A DNA stretch of 17,343 nucleotides, taken from Burkholderiaceae bacterium. Lineage in GTDB: Bacteria > Pseudomonadota > Gammaproteobacteria > Burkholderiales > Burkholderiaceae_E. Under the pieces are notes generated by a model that worked only from the letters and a program-made list of their open reading frames with translations, did no database searches and was not told the origin of the DNA. The stretch spans positions 1 through 17,343 of the forward strand of contig JAHYJF010000042.1 of the NCBI GenBank assembly GCA_019428955.1, in the 5' to 3' direction. A program made the position numbers and the translations under genes. Below are positions 1 through 7,117 of the stretch, one piece after another (the first letter of the stretch is position 1; the number at the start of each line of letters is the position of its first letter).

Positions 1-498
1 CCCGGCTCCCGATGCCGCCTGGTAGGTCATCGCCGTGATCCACTCGATCAGCCCCTCGCGGAACAGACCGCTGAGCGCCATCATCATCAAGCTGACGGTG
101 CAGTTACCGCCGATGAAATCACGCGTGCCGGCGGCGAGCGCGACGTCAATCACGTTGCGATTGAGCGGGTCAAGGATGATGACCGCGTGATCCTTCATCC
201 GCAAGGTGGAGGCAGCGTCGATCCAGTAACCCTTCCAGCCCGATTCGCGCAGCTTGCCGAAGACCGCCCCGGTGTAGTCGCCACCCTGGCAGGTGACGAT
301 CACGTCCATCGCACGAAGCGCATCGATCGACATCGCGTCCTTGAGCTTCTCTGCGCCCAGCGGCGCGTCGCCGCCGACCTCAGAGGTGCTGAAGAATAGC
401 GGTTCGATCAGCCGGAAATCGTTTTCTTCGTGCATGCGCTGCATCAGGACCGAGCCGACCATGCCGCGCCAGCCCACCATCCCCACTTTCATCGCCAT
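1..498 (-). CDS. asd: Aspartate-semialdehyde dehydrogenase, N-terminal part (cut by window edge)
   Basis: Asd reduces L-aspartyl-4-phosphate to L-aspartate-4-semialdehyde with NADPH in the cytoplasm, at the branch to lysine/diaminopimelate, threonine and methionine. The visible 166 residues match the Gram-negative (E. coli-like) Asd type. The nucleotide-binding GWRGMVGSVLMQRM is near residues 9-22, VTCQGGDYT near 68-76, and GWKGYWIDAAS near 88-97. GGNCTVSL near 130-137 carries the catalytic cysteine (Cys133). The C-terminal half, including the substrate-binding domain, lies left of position 1. The ATG at 498 is chosen because a GGAAG motif sits 7 bases upstream. An ATG two codons later (492) is nearer the start used in E. 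coli and is possible. The gene follows leuB by 46 bases on the same strand and is probably the last visible gene of the leuCDB-asd transcript. Confidence 0.96.
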   Translation of the reverse strand, partial: MAMKVGMVGWRGMVGSVLMQRMHEENDFRLIEPLFFSTSEVGGDAPLGAEKLKDAMSIDALRAMDVIVTCQGGDYTGAVFGKLRESGWKGYWIDAASTLRMKDHAVIILDPLNRNVIDVALAAGTRDFIGGNCTVSLMMMALSGLFREGLIEWITAMTYQAASGAG

Positions 499-544
499 TT
501 CCGAGCTTCCTTTCCTTGAATTGGTTCTTATGTCCCGCCGCCAG

Positions 545-1609
545 TCAAAGCCTGGCCAGTACCGCATCTCCCATCGCCACGGTGCCCAGCGTGGCTTCGC
601 CGTCCCGGGCGATATCCGCACTGCGCGCGCCATCGCGCAGGGCCGCCCTGACTGCGCCTTCCACCCGCGCGGCCGCGCCTTCCTGACCCAGCGAGTAGCG
701 CAACATCATAGCCGCTGACAGGATCGTTCCCAAGGGGTTGGCAAGGTCCTGACCGGCAATATCGGGGGCCGAACCGTGAATCGGCTCATAAAGACCGAAT
801 CCCTGCGCGTTCAGCGACGCCGAGGGCAGCATCCCGATCGAGCCGGTCAGCATCGACGCCTCGTCCGAGAGGATGTCGCCGAACATGTTGCCGGTGACCA
901 TGACGTCGAACTGGCGCGGATTGCGGATTAGCTGCATCGCCGCGTTGTCGACATACATATGCGAGAGCTCGACATCGGCGTAGTCGCGGTGAACCTCGCT
1001 CACCACGTCGCGCCACAGCTGGGTGGTCTCGAGCACGTTGGCCTTGTCAACCGAGCACAGCCGGCCGGAGCGCTTGCGGGCGGTCTCGAATGCGGTCACG
1101 GCTATGCGCCTGATCTCGCTCTCGGTGTAGCGCATGGTGTCAAAGCCCTCACGCTCGCCCGCCTCGTTGACGATCACCCCGCGCGGCTTGCCGAAATAGA
1201 TGTCACTGGTCAGTTCGCGGATGATCAGCAGGTCGAGTCCGGCGACAACCTCGGGGCGCAGCGTCGAGGCGTGCGCCAGTTCCGGGTAGACCACGGCCGG
1301 GCGCAGATTGGCGAACAGGTCGAAGTGCTTGCGCAGGCGCAAGAGGCCCTGCTCGGGACGCAATGAGCGTTCAAGCCGGTCGTAGCGCGGTGCTCCAACG
1401 GCGCCGAAGAGGATGGCGTCAGCGCGTTCGCACAGCGCCAGAGTATCGGCCGGCAGCGGGTCGCCCGCGCGGTCGTAGCCGGCGCCTCCGACCGCAGCAT
1501 ATTCTAGCTCCAGAGTCAGGCCATCTCCGGCCAGCGCCGCGAGGACACGCACCGCCTGGGCGGTGATTTCCGGCCCGATGCCGTCGCCTGCCAGGACCGC
1601 GATCTTCAT
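545..1609 (-). CDS. leuB: 3-isopropylmalate dehydrogenase
   Basis: LeuB oxidises and decarboxylates (2R,3S)-3-isopropylmalate to 2-oxoisocaproate with NAD+, the third committed leucine step. The 354 residues are the full family length. GDGIGPE (8-14) opens the fold and KHFDLFANLRP (94-104) contains substrate-binding arginines. Tyr138 in SDIYFG and Lys189 in SVDKAN are the expected catalytic residues. NMFGDILSDEAS (241-252) is the family signature with its metal-binding aspartates, followed by GSIGMLPSAS. EPIHGSAPDIAG follows near the nucleotide site. Its ATG overlaps the leuD stop by four bases (ATGA, 1606-1609), so the two are translationally coupled. It lies directly upstream of asd. Confidence 0.98.
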   Translation of the reverse strand: MKIAVLAGDGIGPEITAQAVRVLAALAGDGLTLELEYAAVGGAGYDRAGDPLPADTLALCERADAILFGAVGAPRYDRLERSLRPEQGLLRLRKHFDLFANLRPAVVYPELAHASTLRPEVVAGLDLLIIRELTSDIYFGKPRGVIVNEAGEREGFDTMRYTESEIRRIAVTAFETARKRSGRLCSVDKANVLETTQLWRDVVSEVHRDYADVELSHMYVDNAAMQLIRNPRQFDVMVTGNMFGDILSDEASMLTGSIGMLPSASLNAQGFGLYEPIHGSAPDIAGQDLANPLGTILSAAMMLRYSLGQEGAAARVEGAVRAALRDGARSADIARDGEATLGTVAMGDAVLARL

Positions 1610-2271
1610 GCCCCTGCCCCCCGCTCCAGGCTACCGGCAAGCCACGGGTAACGTGCCAGGCGCTGCTGCTCGAAGGCCCGGATCTCGTCGCTGTGGCGCA
1701 GGCTGAGCCCGATCTCGTCGAGCCCATTGACCATGCAGTACTTCCGGAACTCCGAGATCTCGAAGTCGTATGCGGCCGATCCGTCGACCGTCGCCACTCT
1801 CTGCGCCGGCACCTCGACGATCAGCTCGAACCCCGGGAAGGCCGCGACCTCATGGAACAGCCGGTCCACCGCGGCGGCCGGCAGCACCACCGGCAGCAAG
1901 CCGTTCTTGAAGCAGTTGTTGTAGAAAATGTCGGCGAACGAGGGCGCGATCACTGCCCTGAAACCGTAGTCGAGCAAGGCCCACGGGGCGTGCTCCCGCG
2001 ACGATCCACAGCCGAAGTTCTCGCGGGCCAGCAGGATGCTCGCGCCCCGGAAACGCGGCTGATTGAGCGCGAAGTCGGGGTTCAACGGCCTGGTGCTGTT
2101 GTCCCGGCCGGGCTCACCGCGATCGAGGTAACGCCAGGCGTCGAATAGATTTGGACCAAAGCCGGTGCGCTCGATAGACTTGAGGAACTGCTTGGGAATG
2201 ATCGCGTCGGTGTCGACGTTGGCTCGGTCGAGGGCGGCTACCAGGCCGCGGTGGATAACCAGTTTTTCCAT
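1606..2271 (-). CDS. leuD: 3-isopropylmalate dehydratase small subunit
   Basis: LeuD is the small subunit of isopropylmalate isomerase and works with LeuC to convert 2-isopropylmalate to 3-isopropylmalate. The 221-residue length from the ATG at 2271 fits the long bacterial LeuD form. Near the start, DRANVDTDAIIPKQFLKSI (15-33) is the typical substrate-recognition segment. Further on, RENFGCGSSREHAPWAL (83-99) and DIFYNNCFKNGLLPV (114-128) are family hallmarks. The open frame continues upstream into leuC, but that extension is in the wrong frame to be protein. GGGAAG before the ATG at 2271 and the family N-terminus (MEKLVIHRGLVA) fix the start. The gap to leuC is 56 bases and the end overlaps leuB by 4 bases. 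Confidence 0.97.
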   Translation of the reverse strand: MEKLVIHRGLVAALDRANVDTDAIIPKQFLKSIERTGFGPNLFDAWRYLDRGEPGRDNSTRPLNPDFALNQPRFRGASILLARENFGCGSSREHAPWALLDYGFRAVIAPSFADIFYNNCFKNGLLPVVLPAAAVDRLFHEVAAFPGFELIVEVPAQRVATVDGSAAYDFEISEFRKYCMVNGLDEIGLSLRHSDEIRAFEQQRLARYPWLAGSLERGAGA

Positions 2272-2327
2272 CCGATGTGCTTCCCTAAACGTTCTTGGCG
2301 GATTTCGTCGCTTATCTGCGGCCGCGA

Positions 2328-3731
2328 TCAGCGGCGGCGAACATCGGCGAAGTGGCCCGCAATGGCTGCCGCGGCGGCCATGGCCGGGCTGACCAGATGG
2401 GTGCGTCCGAGCGTTCCCTGGCGGCCTTCGAAGTTGCGATTCGACGTCGAGGCGCAGCGCTCGCCCGGTTCGAGCCGATCGTCGTTCATCGCCAGGCACA
2501 TCGAACACCCCGGTTCGCGCCACTCGAAACCGGCGGCGATGAAGATCCGGTCGAGACCCTCGGCCTCGGCCTGCTGCTTGATCAGCCCGGACCCCGGCAC
2601 GACCATCGCCAGCTTGACGTTTGCCGCCTTGCGCCGGCCGCGAACCACGGCGGCCGCCTGGCGCAAGTCCTCGATCCGCGAGTTGGTGCACGAACCGATG
2701 AAGACCTTGTCAATCGCAATGTCGACGATCGCGGTGTTGGGCTTGAGTCCCATGTATTCCAATGCCCTGGCCATGCCTTCACGCCTGACCGGGTCGCGCT
2801 CGCGATCAGGATCGGGCACCCGGGCGTCGACGGCGACGACCATTTCAGGCGAGGTGCCCCAGGTAACCTGCGGTGCCACGGTCGCGGCATCGAGTGTCAC
2901 GGTGGTATCGAAGCGCGCCCCGGGGTCGCTGCGCAGGGTGCGCCAGTGCGCCACCGCCTGGTCCCACAAAGCCCCGCTGGGTGCCATCGGCCGGCCCTTG
3001 AGGTAGGCGATGGTCTGCTCGTCGACCGCGACCATCCCGGTGCGAGCGCCGGCCTCGATGGCCATGTTGCAGACCGTCATCCGTCCTTCCATAGACAGCG
3101 CCTGAATCGCCGTGCCGGCGAACTCGATCGCGTGGCCGGTGCCGCCCGCGGTACCGATCTGTCCGATCACCGCCAGGACCAGATCCTTGGCCGTAACTCC
3201 GGGCCGGGCCTGACCGTTGATCATTACCAGCATGTTGCGCATCTTGCGCGCCATCAGGGTCTGGGCAGCCAGCACGTGCTCGACTTCCGAGGTTCCGATC
3301 CCGAAGGCCAGACAGGCAAACGCCCCGTGGGTGCTGGTGTGGGAATCCCCGCACACCACTGTCATCCCCGGCAGGGTTGCGCCTTGTTCGGGTCCGATCA
3401 CATGGACGATGCCCTGGCGAGGGTCGTCGATGTCGAAGTAGCGCATGCCGTATTCGCGCGCGTTGCCCTGCAGCGTCTGAACTTGCAGTCGGGCGATCGG
3501 ATCCGTGATCCCGAGCTCGCGACCGGTGGTCGGAACGTTGTGGTCGACCACCGCGAGATTGGCGGCTATCCGCCAGAGCTTGCGCCCGGCCAGCTTCAAT
3601 CCCGAAAACGCCTGCGGGCTGGTCACTTCATGGACCAGGTGGCGATCGATATAGATCAGTGCGGTGCCATCGTCGTCCTGGTAGACCAGATGCTCATCCC
3701 ACAGCTTGTCGTAGAGGGTACGCGGCGCCAT
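2328..3731 (-). CDS. leuC: 3-isopropylmalate dehydratase large subunit
   Basis: LeuC is the [4Fe-4S] catalytic subunit of isopropylmalate isomerase (aconitase superfamily), acting with LeuD. It has 467 residues, against 466 in E. coli. The N-terminus has the family's KLWDEHLV and IDRHLVHEVTSPQAF. VCGDSHTSTHGAFA (126-139) and GIGTSEVEHVLA follow. The cluster-ligating cysteines are visible as Cys348 in GSCTNSR and Cys409/Cys412 in EPGCSMCLAMN. NRNFEGRQG near 431-439 is another family signature. The ATG at 3731 is preceded by AGGG about 8 bases upstream. It is the first leu gene of the cluster. Upstream lie a 134-base gap with an extended -10 element and then the MFS gene. Confidence 0.98.
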   Translation of the reverse strand: MAPRTLYDKLWDEHLVYQDDDGTALIYIDRHLVHEVTSPQAFSGLKLAGRKLWRIAANLAVVDHNVPTTGRELGITDPIARLQVQTLQGNAREYGMRYFDIDDPRQGIVHVIGPEQGATLPGMTVVCGDSHTSTHGAFACLAFGIGTSEVEHVLAAQTLMARKMRNMLVMINGQARPGVTAKDLVLAVIGQIGTAGGTGHAIEFAGTAIQALSMEGRMTVCNMAIEAGARTGMVAVDEQTIAYLKGRPMAPSGALWDQAVAHWRTLRSDPGARFDTTVTLDAATVAPQVTWGTSPEMVVAVDARVPDPDRERDPVRREGMARALEYMGLKPNTAIVDIAIDKVFIGSCTNSRIEDLRQAAAVVRGRRKAANVKLAMVVPGSGLIKQQAEAEGLDRIFIAAGFEWREPGCSMCLAMNDDRLEPGERCASTSNRNFEGRQGTLGRTHLVSPAMAAAAAIAGHFADVRRR

Positions 3732-3865
3732 CGATATCCCTAGGGTAGGTAATTAGACTTGTCTGCAGGGCGTTTGGCGCTTGCGGCAGACCGGTGAAGC
3801 TCCCCGCCCTGCCCCTGCCAGACCTGATTTTGGATTATGCCATAGGGCCAGGAACCGCCCGCAGC
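3732..3865 (-). promoter_or_regulatory. Putative leuC promoter and leader region
   Basis: This gap separates the MFS stop from leuC. On the minus strand it contains TGGCATAAT (3842-3834), an extended -10 element (TG-N-CATAAT, 5 of 6 matches to TATAAT). No good -35 is visible, which is common for extended -10 promoters. Transcription from it would give a leader of about 95-100 nt. The leader carries an 8-base inverted repeat: GCAGGGCG at 3765-3772 and its complement at 3805-3812. I found no ATG-started leader peptide with leucine codons, so classical leu attenuation is not supported. The promoter call is an inference from the motif only. Confidence 0.4.
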
Positions 3866-5017
3866 CTAGCTCGACACGGTTTGGCGGGCGCTGGCCATGG
3901 CCGCCGCACAACCCAGCAGCGCGGCGAACGAGCAACCGAGAAAGGCCGCCGATGGTGACAATCCGATCCAGAGCGCGCTCACCATCAGCCCGCCGAGCGT
4001 GCCGCCGCAGCCGTAGGCGACCGTCACGTAGAGCGCCTGGGCCCGCGCCTGCCGGCTCGGCTCAAACCACTCGTGAAGACGGGCCATCACCGCGCTGTGG
4101 TGCAAGCCGAAGGTGACAGCGTGCATCAGCTGCGCGACGATCAGCACTGGTAGCCAGCCCCCTGACAGGCCGATCAACGCGAAACGCAGCGCCGCCACGC
4201 CAATGCTTGCCGAGAGCAGGAAGGCAGCACCAAAGCGTTCAAACAGCGGGCGCTGCAGGCGAAAGAGCGCGATCTCGGCGAGCACCGCCAGCGCCCAGAG
4301 CAGCCCGATGGCAGTCTTCGAATACCCCAGCCCCGAGAGGTAGAGCGAGTAGAAGACATAGAGCCCCATGTGGGCCACGATCATCAGGAAATTGGCCAGG
4401 AAAAACAGCTGGATGCGCCGTTCGCGCAGGCGCAGGCGGATGGTCCCGACCACCCCGGAGTGGACCTGCGCCGCGCTCGCCGTTCCCAGCCGCCAACTCG
4501 CTGCCAGCAAGCCGACGGCCATCGCCGCCATCCACCACGCCAGCGTGGCGACCCCGGCGCGGTCCAGCGCCCAGCCAATTGCGCTGACCGCGACGATGAA
4601 GCCCACCGATCCCCACAATCTCATCCTGCCGTAGCGGCCGAAATCGCCGCCGGCCGATTCAAGCGCCATCGCTTCGGCCAGCGGGGCCTGTGCCGAGGTC
4701 ATGAAATAGAGCACCCCGACCAGCGCCAGCGTCGCAAAGTAGCCAGCGCCCGAGGCGAGCGGCAGCAAGAGCGTCAGCGCGAGCACCGCGCCGGCGCTCG
4801 CGCGCAGCAGCGTGCCGCGCCGCGACATGCGATCGGCGAGCCAGCCCCAGAAGGGCGGTCCGATGATGCGCAATACCTGGGGGACCGTCATCAACACGCC
4901 AATTTCGGCGACGGTGAAACCGCGGTCGGCGAAATAGAGGCTCAGGTACGGGGATGTGATCCCGACAAAGGCGAAATAGCTGAAGAACAGCGCCTTGACG
5001 CCGGAGGTTCCGGGCAC
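3866..5017 (-). CDS. MFS transporter, HcaT/PPP-like family
   Basis: This is an inner-membrane secondary transporter of the major facilitator superfamily, about 383 residues with roughly twelve hydrophobic segments. The layout resembles E. coli HcaT (putative 3-phenylpropionate transporter). The N-terminus has SYFAFVGITSPYLSLYF. GWLADRMSRRG is at about 58-68, the loop 2-3 basic MFS motif. YGRMRLWGSVGFI is a family hallmark, and GLLWALAVLAEIALF parallels HcaT's GYLWSLGVVAEVIIF. The real substrate is unknown. The start is uncertain: the open frame extends upstream into aroC, and the GTG at 5017 (AGGA 10 bases upstream) is the first start codon after the aroC stop at 5050. The first hydrophobic segment begins about 8 residues later. 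It sits 32 bases behind aroC, probably in one transcript. Confidence 0.85.
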   Translation of the reverse strand: MPGTSGVKALFFSYFAFVGITSPYLSLYFADRGFTVAEIGVLMTVPQVLRIIGPPFWGWLADRMSRRGTLLRASAGAVLALTLLLPLASGAGYFATLALVGVLYFMTSAQAPLAEAMALESAGGDFGRYGRMRLWGSVGFIVAVSAIGWALDRAGVATLAWWMAAMAVGLLAASWRLGTASAAQVHSGVVGTIRLRLRERRIQLFFLANFLMIVAHMGLYVFYSLYLSGLGYSKTAIGLLWALAVLAEIALFRLQRPLFERFGAAFLLSASIGVAALRFALIGLSGGWLPVLIVAQLMHAVTFGLHHSAVMARLHEWFEPSRQARAQALYVTVAYGCGGTLGGLMVSALWIGLSPSAAFLGCSFAALLGCAAAMASARQTVSS

Positions 5018-5049
5018 TTGGGGGGAATCCTGAACGCGCGCAGCAGGGC

Positions 5050-6159
5050 TCAGGCCGCGCCCGACGCCTGGCCGGGAATCGGCGCGACCAGGCCGTGCAC
5101 CTGGCCGCACTGCGCCCGATGCAGCAGCGCGTGGTCCATGAGTACCAGCGCCAGCATGGCTTCCGCTATCGGGGCGGCGCGGATCCCCACGCAAGGATCG
5201 TGGCGCCCCTCGGTCTGGACCGTCACCGCTTCGCCCGCGACGTTGACCGAACGGCGCGCCGTGCGGATGCTGGAGGTCGGCTTGAGCGCGATTGATACCG
5301 CCAGCGGCTGGCCGGAGGAAATCCCGCCCAGCGTTCCGCCGGCGTGGTTGCTCAGGAAGCCCTCGGGGGTCAGCTCGTCACCGTGTTCGCTGCCGCGCTG
5401 CGCCACCGCGCCGAAGCCGGCGCCGATCTCGACGCCCTTGACCGCATTGATACCCATCATGGCGTGGGCGATTGCCGCGTCGAGCTTGTCGTAGATCGGA
5501 GCCCCCAGGCCAACCGGGACCGAATCGGCAAGGACGTCGACCCGCGCCCCGCAGGAGTCGCCTTCCCGGCGCAGCTGATCGACGTAGGCCTCGAGTTCGG
5601 CAACGATCCCGGCGTTGGGCGCGAAGAACGGGTTGCGTCCGACTTCATCCCAGTCGACGAAGGGGATTGCGATCGTGCCGATCTGTGCCACCCAGGCGCG
5701 AATCAGGGTGCCGTATTCGGCCGCCAGCCACTTGCGGGCAATAGCGCCGGCTGCCACCGCCGGGGCGGTGACGCGAGCCGACGAGCGCCCGCCGCCACGA
5801 TGATCACGCAGCCCGTACTTGTGCCAGTAGGTGTAGTCGGCGTGTCCGGGGCGGAACAGCCGCGCGATATCGCCATAGTCGGAACTGCGCGCATCCTCGT
5901 TGCGAATCACGAGCGCGATCGGCGCACCGGTGGTCAGACCCTCGAACACTCCCGACAGGATCTCGACCCGATCCAGTTCGCGGCGCTGGGTGACGTGGCG
6001 CGAGGTCCCGGGCCGGCGCCGATCGAGATCCGGCTGGATGTCGTCGACGGTGAGCGCCATGCCCGGGGGGCAGCCGTCGACCACGCAGCCGATCGCCGGC
6101 CCATGCGATTCGCCGAAGGTCGTGACGCGAAACAACTGCCCTATGCTGCTGCCTGCCAT
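5050..6159 (-). CDS. aroC: Chorismate synthase
   Basis: AroC converts 5-enolpyruvylshikimate-3-phosphate to chorismate with reduced FMN, the last step of the shikimate pathway. At 369 residues it is full length. TFGESHGPAIGCVVDGCPPG (14-33) is the first signature and includes the conserved His18. RRRPGTSRHVTQRRE follows near 47-61. RPGHADYTYWHKYG (103-116) includes His107, and RGGGRSSAR (121-129) is the second signature. GGISSGQPL and a C-terminal RHDPCVGIRAAPIAEAM segment complete the family pattern. The ATG at 6159 is preceded by GGAAAG about 7 bases upstream. It is followed by the MFS gene on the same strand, a pairing I recall from betaproteobacteria. Confidence 0.98.
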   Translation of the reverse strand: MAGSSIGQLFRVTTFGESHGPAIGCVVDGCPPGMALTVDDIQPDLDRRRPGTSRHVTQRRELDRVEILSGVFEGLTTGAPIALVIRNEDARSSDYGDIARLFRPGHADYTYWHKYGLRDHRGGGRSSARVTAPAVAAGAIARKWLAAEYGTLIRAWVAQIGTIAIPFVDWDEVGRNPFFAPNAGIVAELEAYVDQLRREGDSCGARVDVLADSVPVGLGAPIYDKLDAAIAHAMMGINAVKGVEIGAGFGAVAQRGSEHGDELTPEGFLSNHAGGTLGGISSGQPLAVSIALKPTSSIRTARRSVNVAGEAVTVQTEGRHDPCVGIRAAPIAEAMLALVLMDHALLHRAQCGQVHGLVAPIPGQASGAA

Positions 6160-6210
6160 TAAATCTTTCCGTTCAAGACTGCAGTGTAGCGAAACCCGGC
6201 CGCTCCGCGC

Positions 6211-7011
6211 TCAGCTCTTGATCGCGAGCAGGAATTCGGTCAGCAGGCTATTGAAGCGCTCGGGCTGCTCGATATTCGACAAGTGAGCAGCGGCGCGAAT
6301 GACCTCGAGCCGGGAACCGGGGATCTCGCGATGAATCACCTCGGCCTGGGCCACGGTGCAGGCGGGATCCGATTCGCCGGCAATTATCAGGGTCGGGGTC
6401 GTGATCAGGTGCAGGGTCGCTCTCTGGGCAACGTCGCGCACCGCGCAGGAGCAGGCCAGGTAACCCTCCAACCCGGTGGCTTCGATCCCGGCGCGAATTC
6501 GCGCGACGGTAGCGGGCTCGCGCGCGATGAATGCCGGCGTGAACCAACGCTGGATCGTGCTCTCGGCCAGCGACGCCACTCCGTCGCGCCGAGCGACCTC
6601 CAGGCGCTCCTTCCACACGCTCGGATCCGGCATCTCGCTGGTGGTGTCGCACAGCGCGAGCGAGCGCAGCCGATCGCCGTGGACGGCGCCGAGCTGCTGG
6701 CCAATCATCCCGCCCATCGACAGGCCGACAAAATGAACCTGCCCCAGTCCGAGCGCATCGAGCATAGCGATCACGTCGTCGGCCAGGAAGGCAATAGTGT
6801 AGGGACCGGCAGTGGTATCGCTGGCGCCGTGGCCGCGGGTATCGTGGCGCAACACGCGAAAGTGCCGGGTAAGTGCCGGCAGCTGTGGTTCCCACATCGC
6901 CATCGTCGACATCAGGCTGTTGGAGAGCACTACCACCGGCGCGCCGGCCGGTCCGTCGAAGCGATACGCGAGCCGCGCGCCACCCTGGACCGTAACGTAT
7001 TCATGCGTCAT
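6211..7011 (-). CDS. Alpha/beta hydrolase, 3-oxoadipate enol-lactonase (PcaD) type
   Basis: This cytoplasmic alpha/beta-hydrolase-fold enzyme has 266 residues. It most resembles 3-oxoadipate enol-lactonase, which opens the lactone ring in the protocatechuate/catechol branch of the beta-ketoadipate pathway. The PcaD-like pattern includes VVLSNSLMSTMAMWEPQLPAL and FRVLRHDTRGHGASD. GLSMGG places the nucleophile at Ser98, GESDPACT the acid at Asp215 and AAHLSNIEQP the base at His243, so the triad is complete. The start at 7011 is chosen because GGAGGAAA lies about 5-9 bases upstream. The longer open frame to 7053 has no such site. No other pca genes are in the window. The neighbours are gltX and aroC, so the true substrate may differ from 3-oxoadipate enol-lactone. 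Confidence 0.85.
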   Translation of the reverse strand: MTHEYVTVQGGARLAYRFDGPAGAPVVVLSNSLMSTMAMWEPQLPALTRHFRVLRHDTRGHGASDTTAGPYTIAFLADDVIAMLDALGLGQVHFVGLSMGGMIGQQLGAVHGDRLRSLALCDTTSEMPDPSVWKERLEVARRDGVASLAESTIQRWFTPAFIAREPATVARIRAGIEATGLEGYLACSCAVRDVAQRATLHLITTPTLIIAGESDPACTVAQAEVIHREIPGSRLEVIRAAAHLSNIEQPERFNSLLTEFLLAIKS

Positions 7012-7117
7012 TTGCCTTTCCTCCCAGCCTGGTTGTCGCCCCGGCACCGGCACGCCGGGTCAATGCCCGATGATAGCGGCAGCGCTCCCGCGCGGGCGCA
7101 GGTCACGCCCCTCATGG

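Noticed and set aside
2295..3743. 482-residue plus-strand frame opposite leuC
   Set aside because: It is an exact shadow of leuC, with His/Arg/Gly-rich composition and no ribosome site. leuC is certain.
3732..3865. Leucine-rich leader peptide for attenuation of leuC
   Set aside because: No ATG-started short frame with clustered leucine codons exists on the minus strand of this gap.
4370..5494. 374-residue plus-strand frame opposite the MFS gene and aroC
   Set aside because: It spans two well-supported minus-strand genes and has no recognisable domain or ribosome site.
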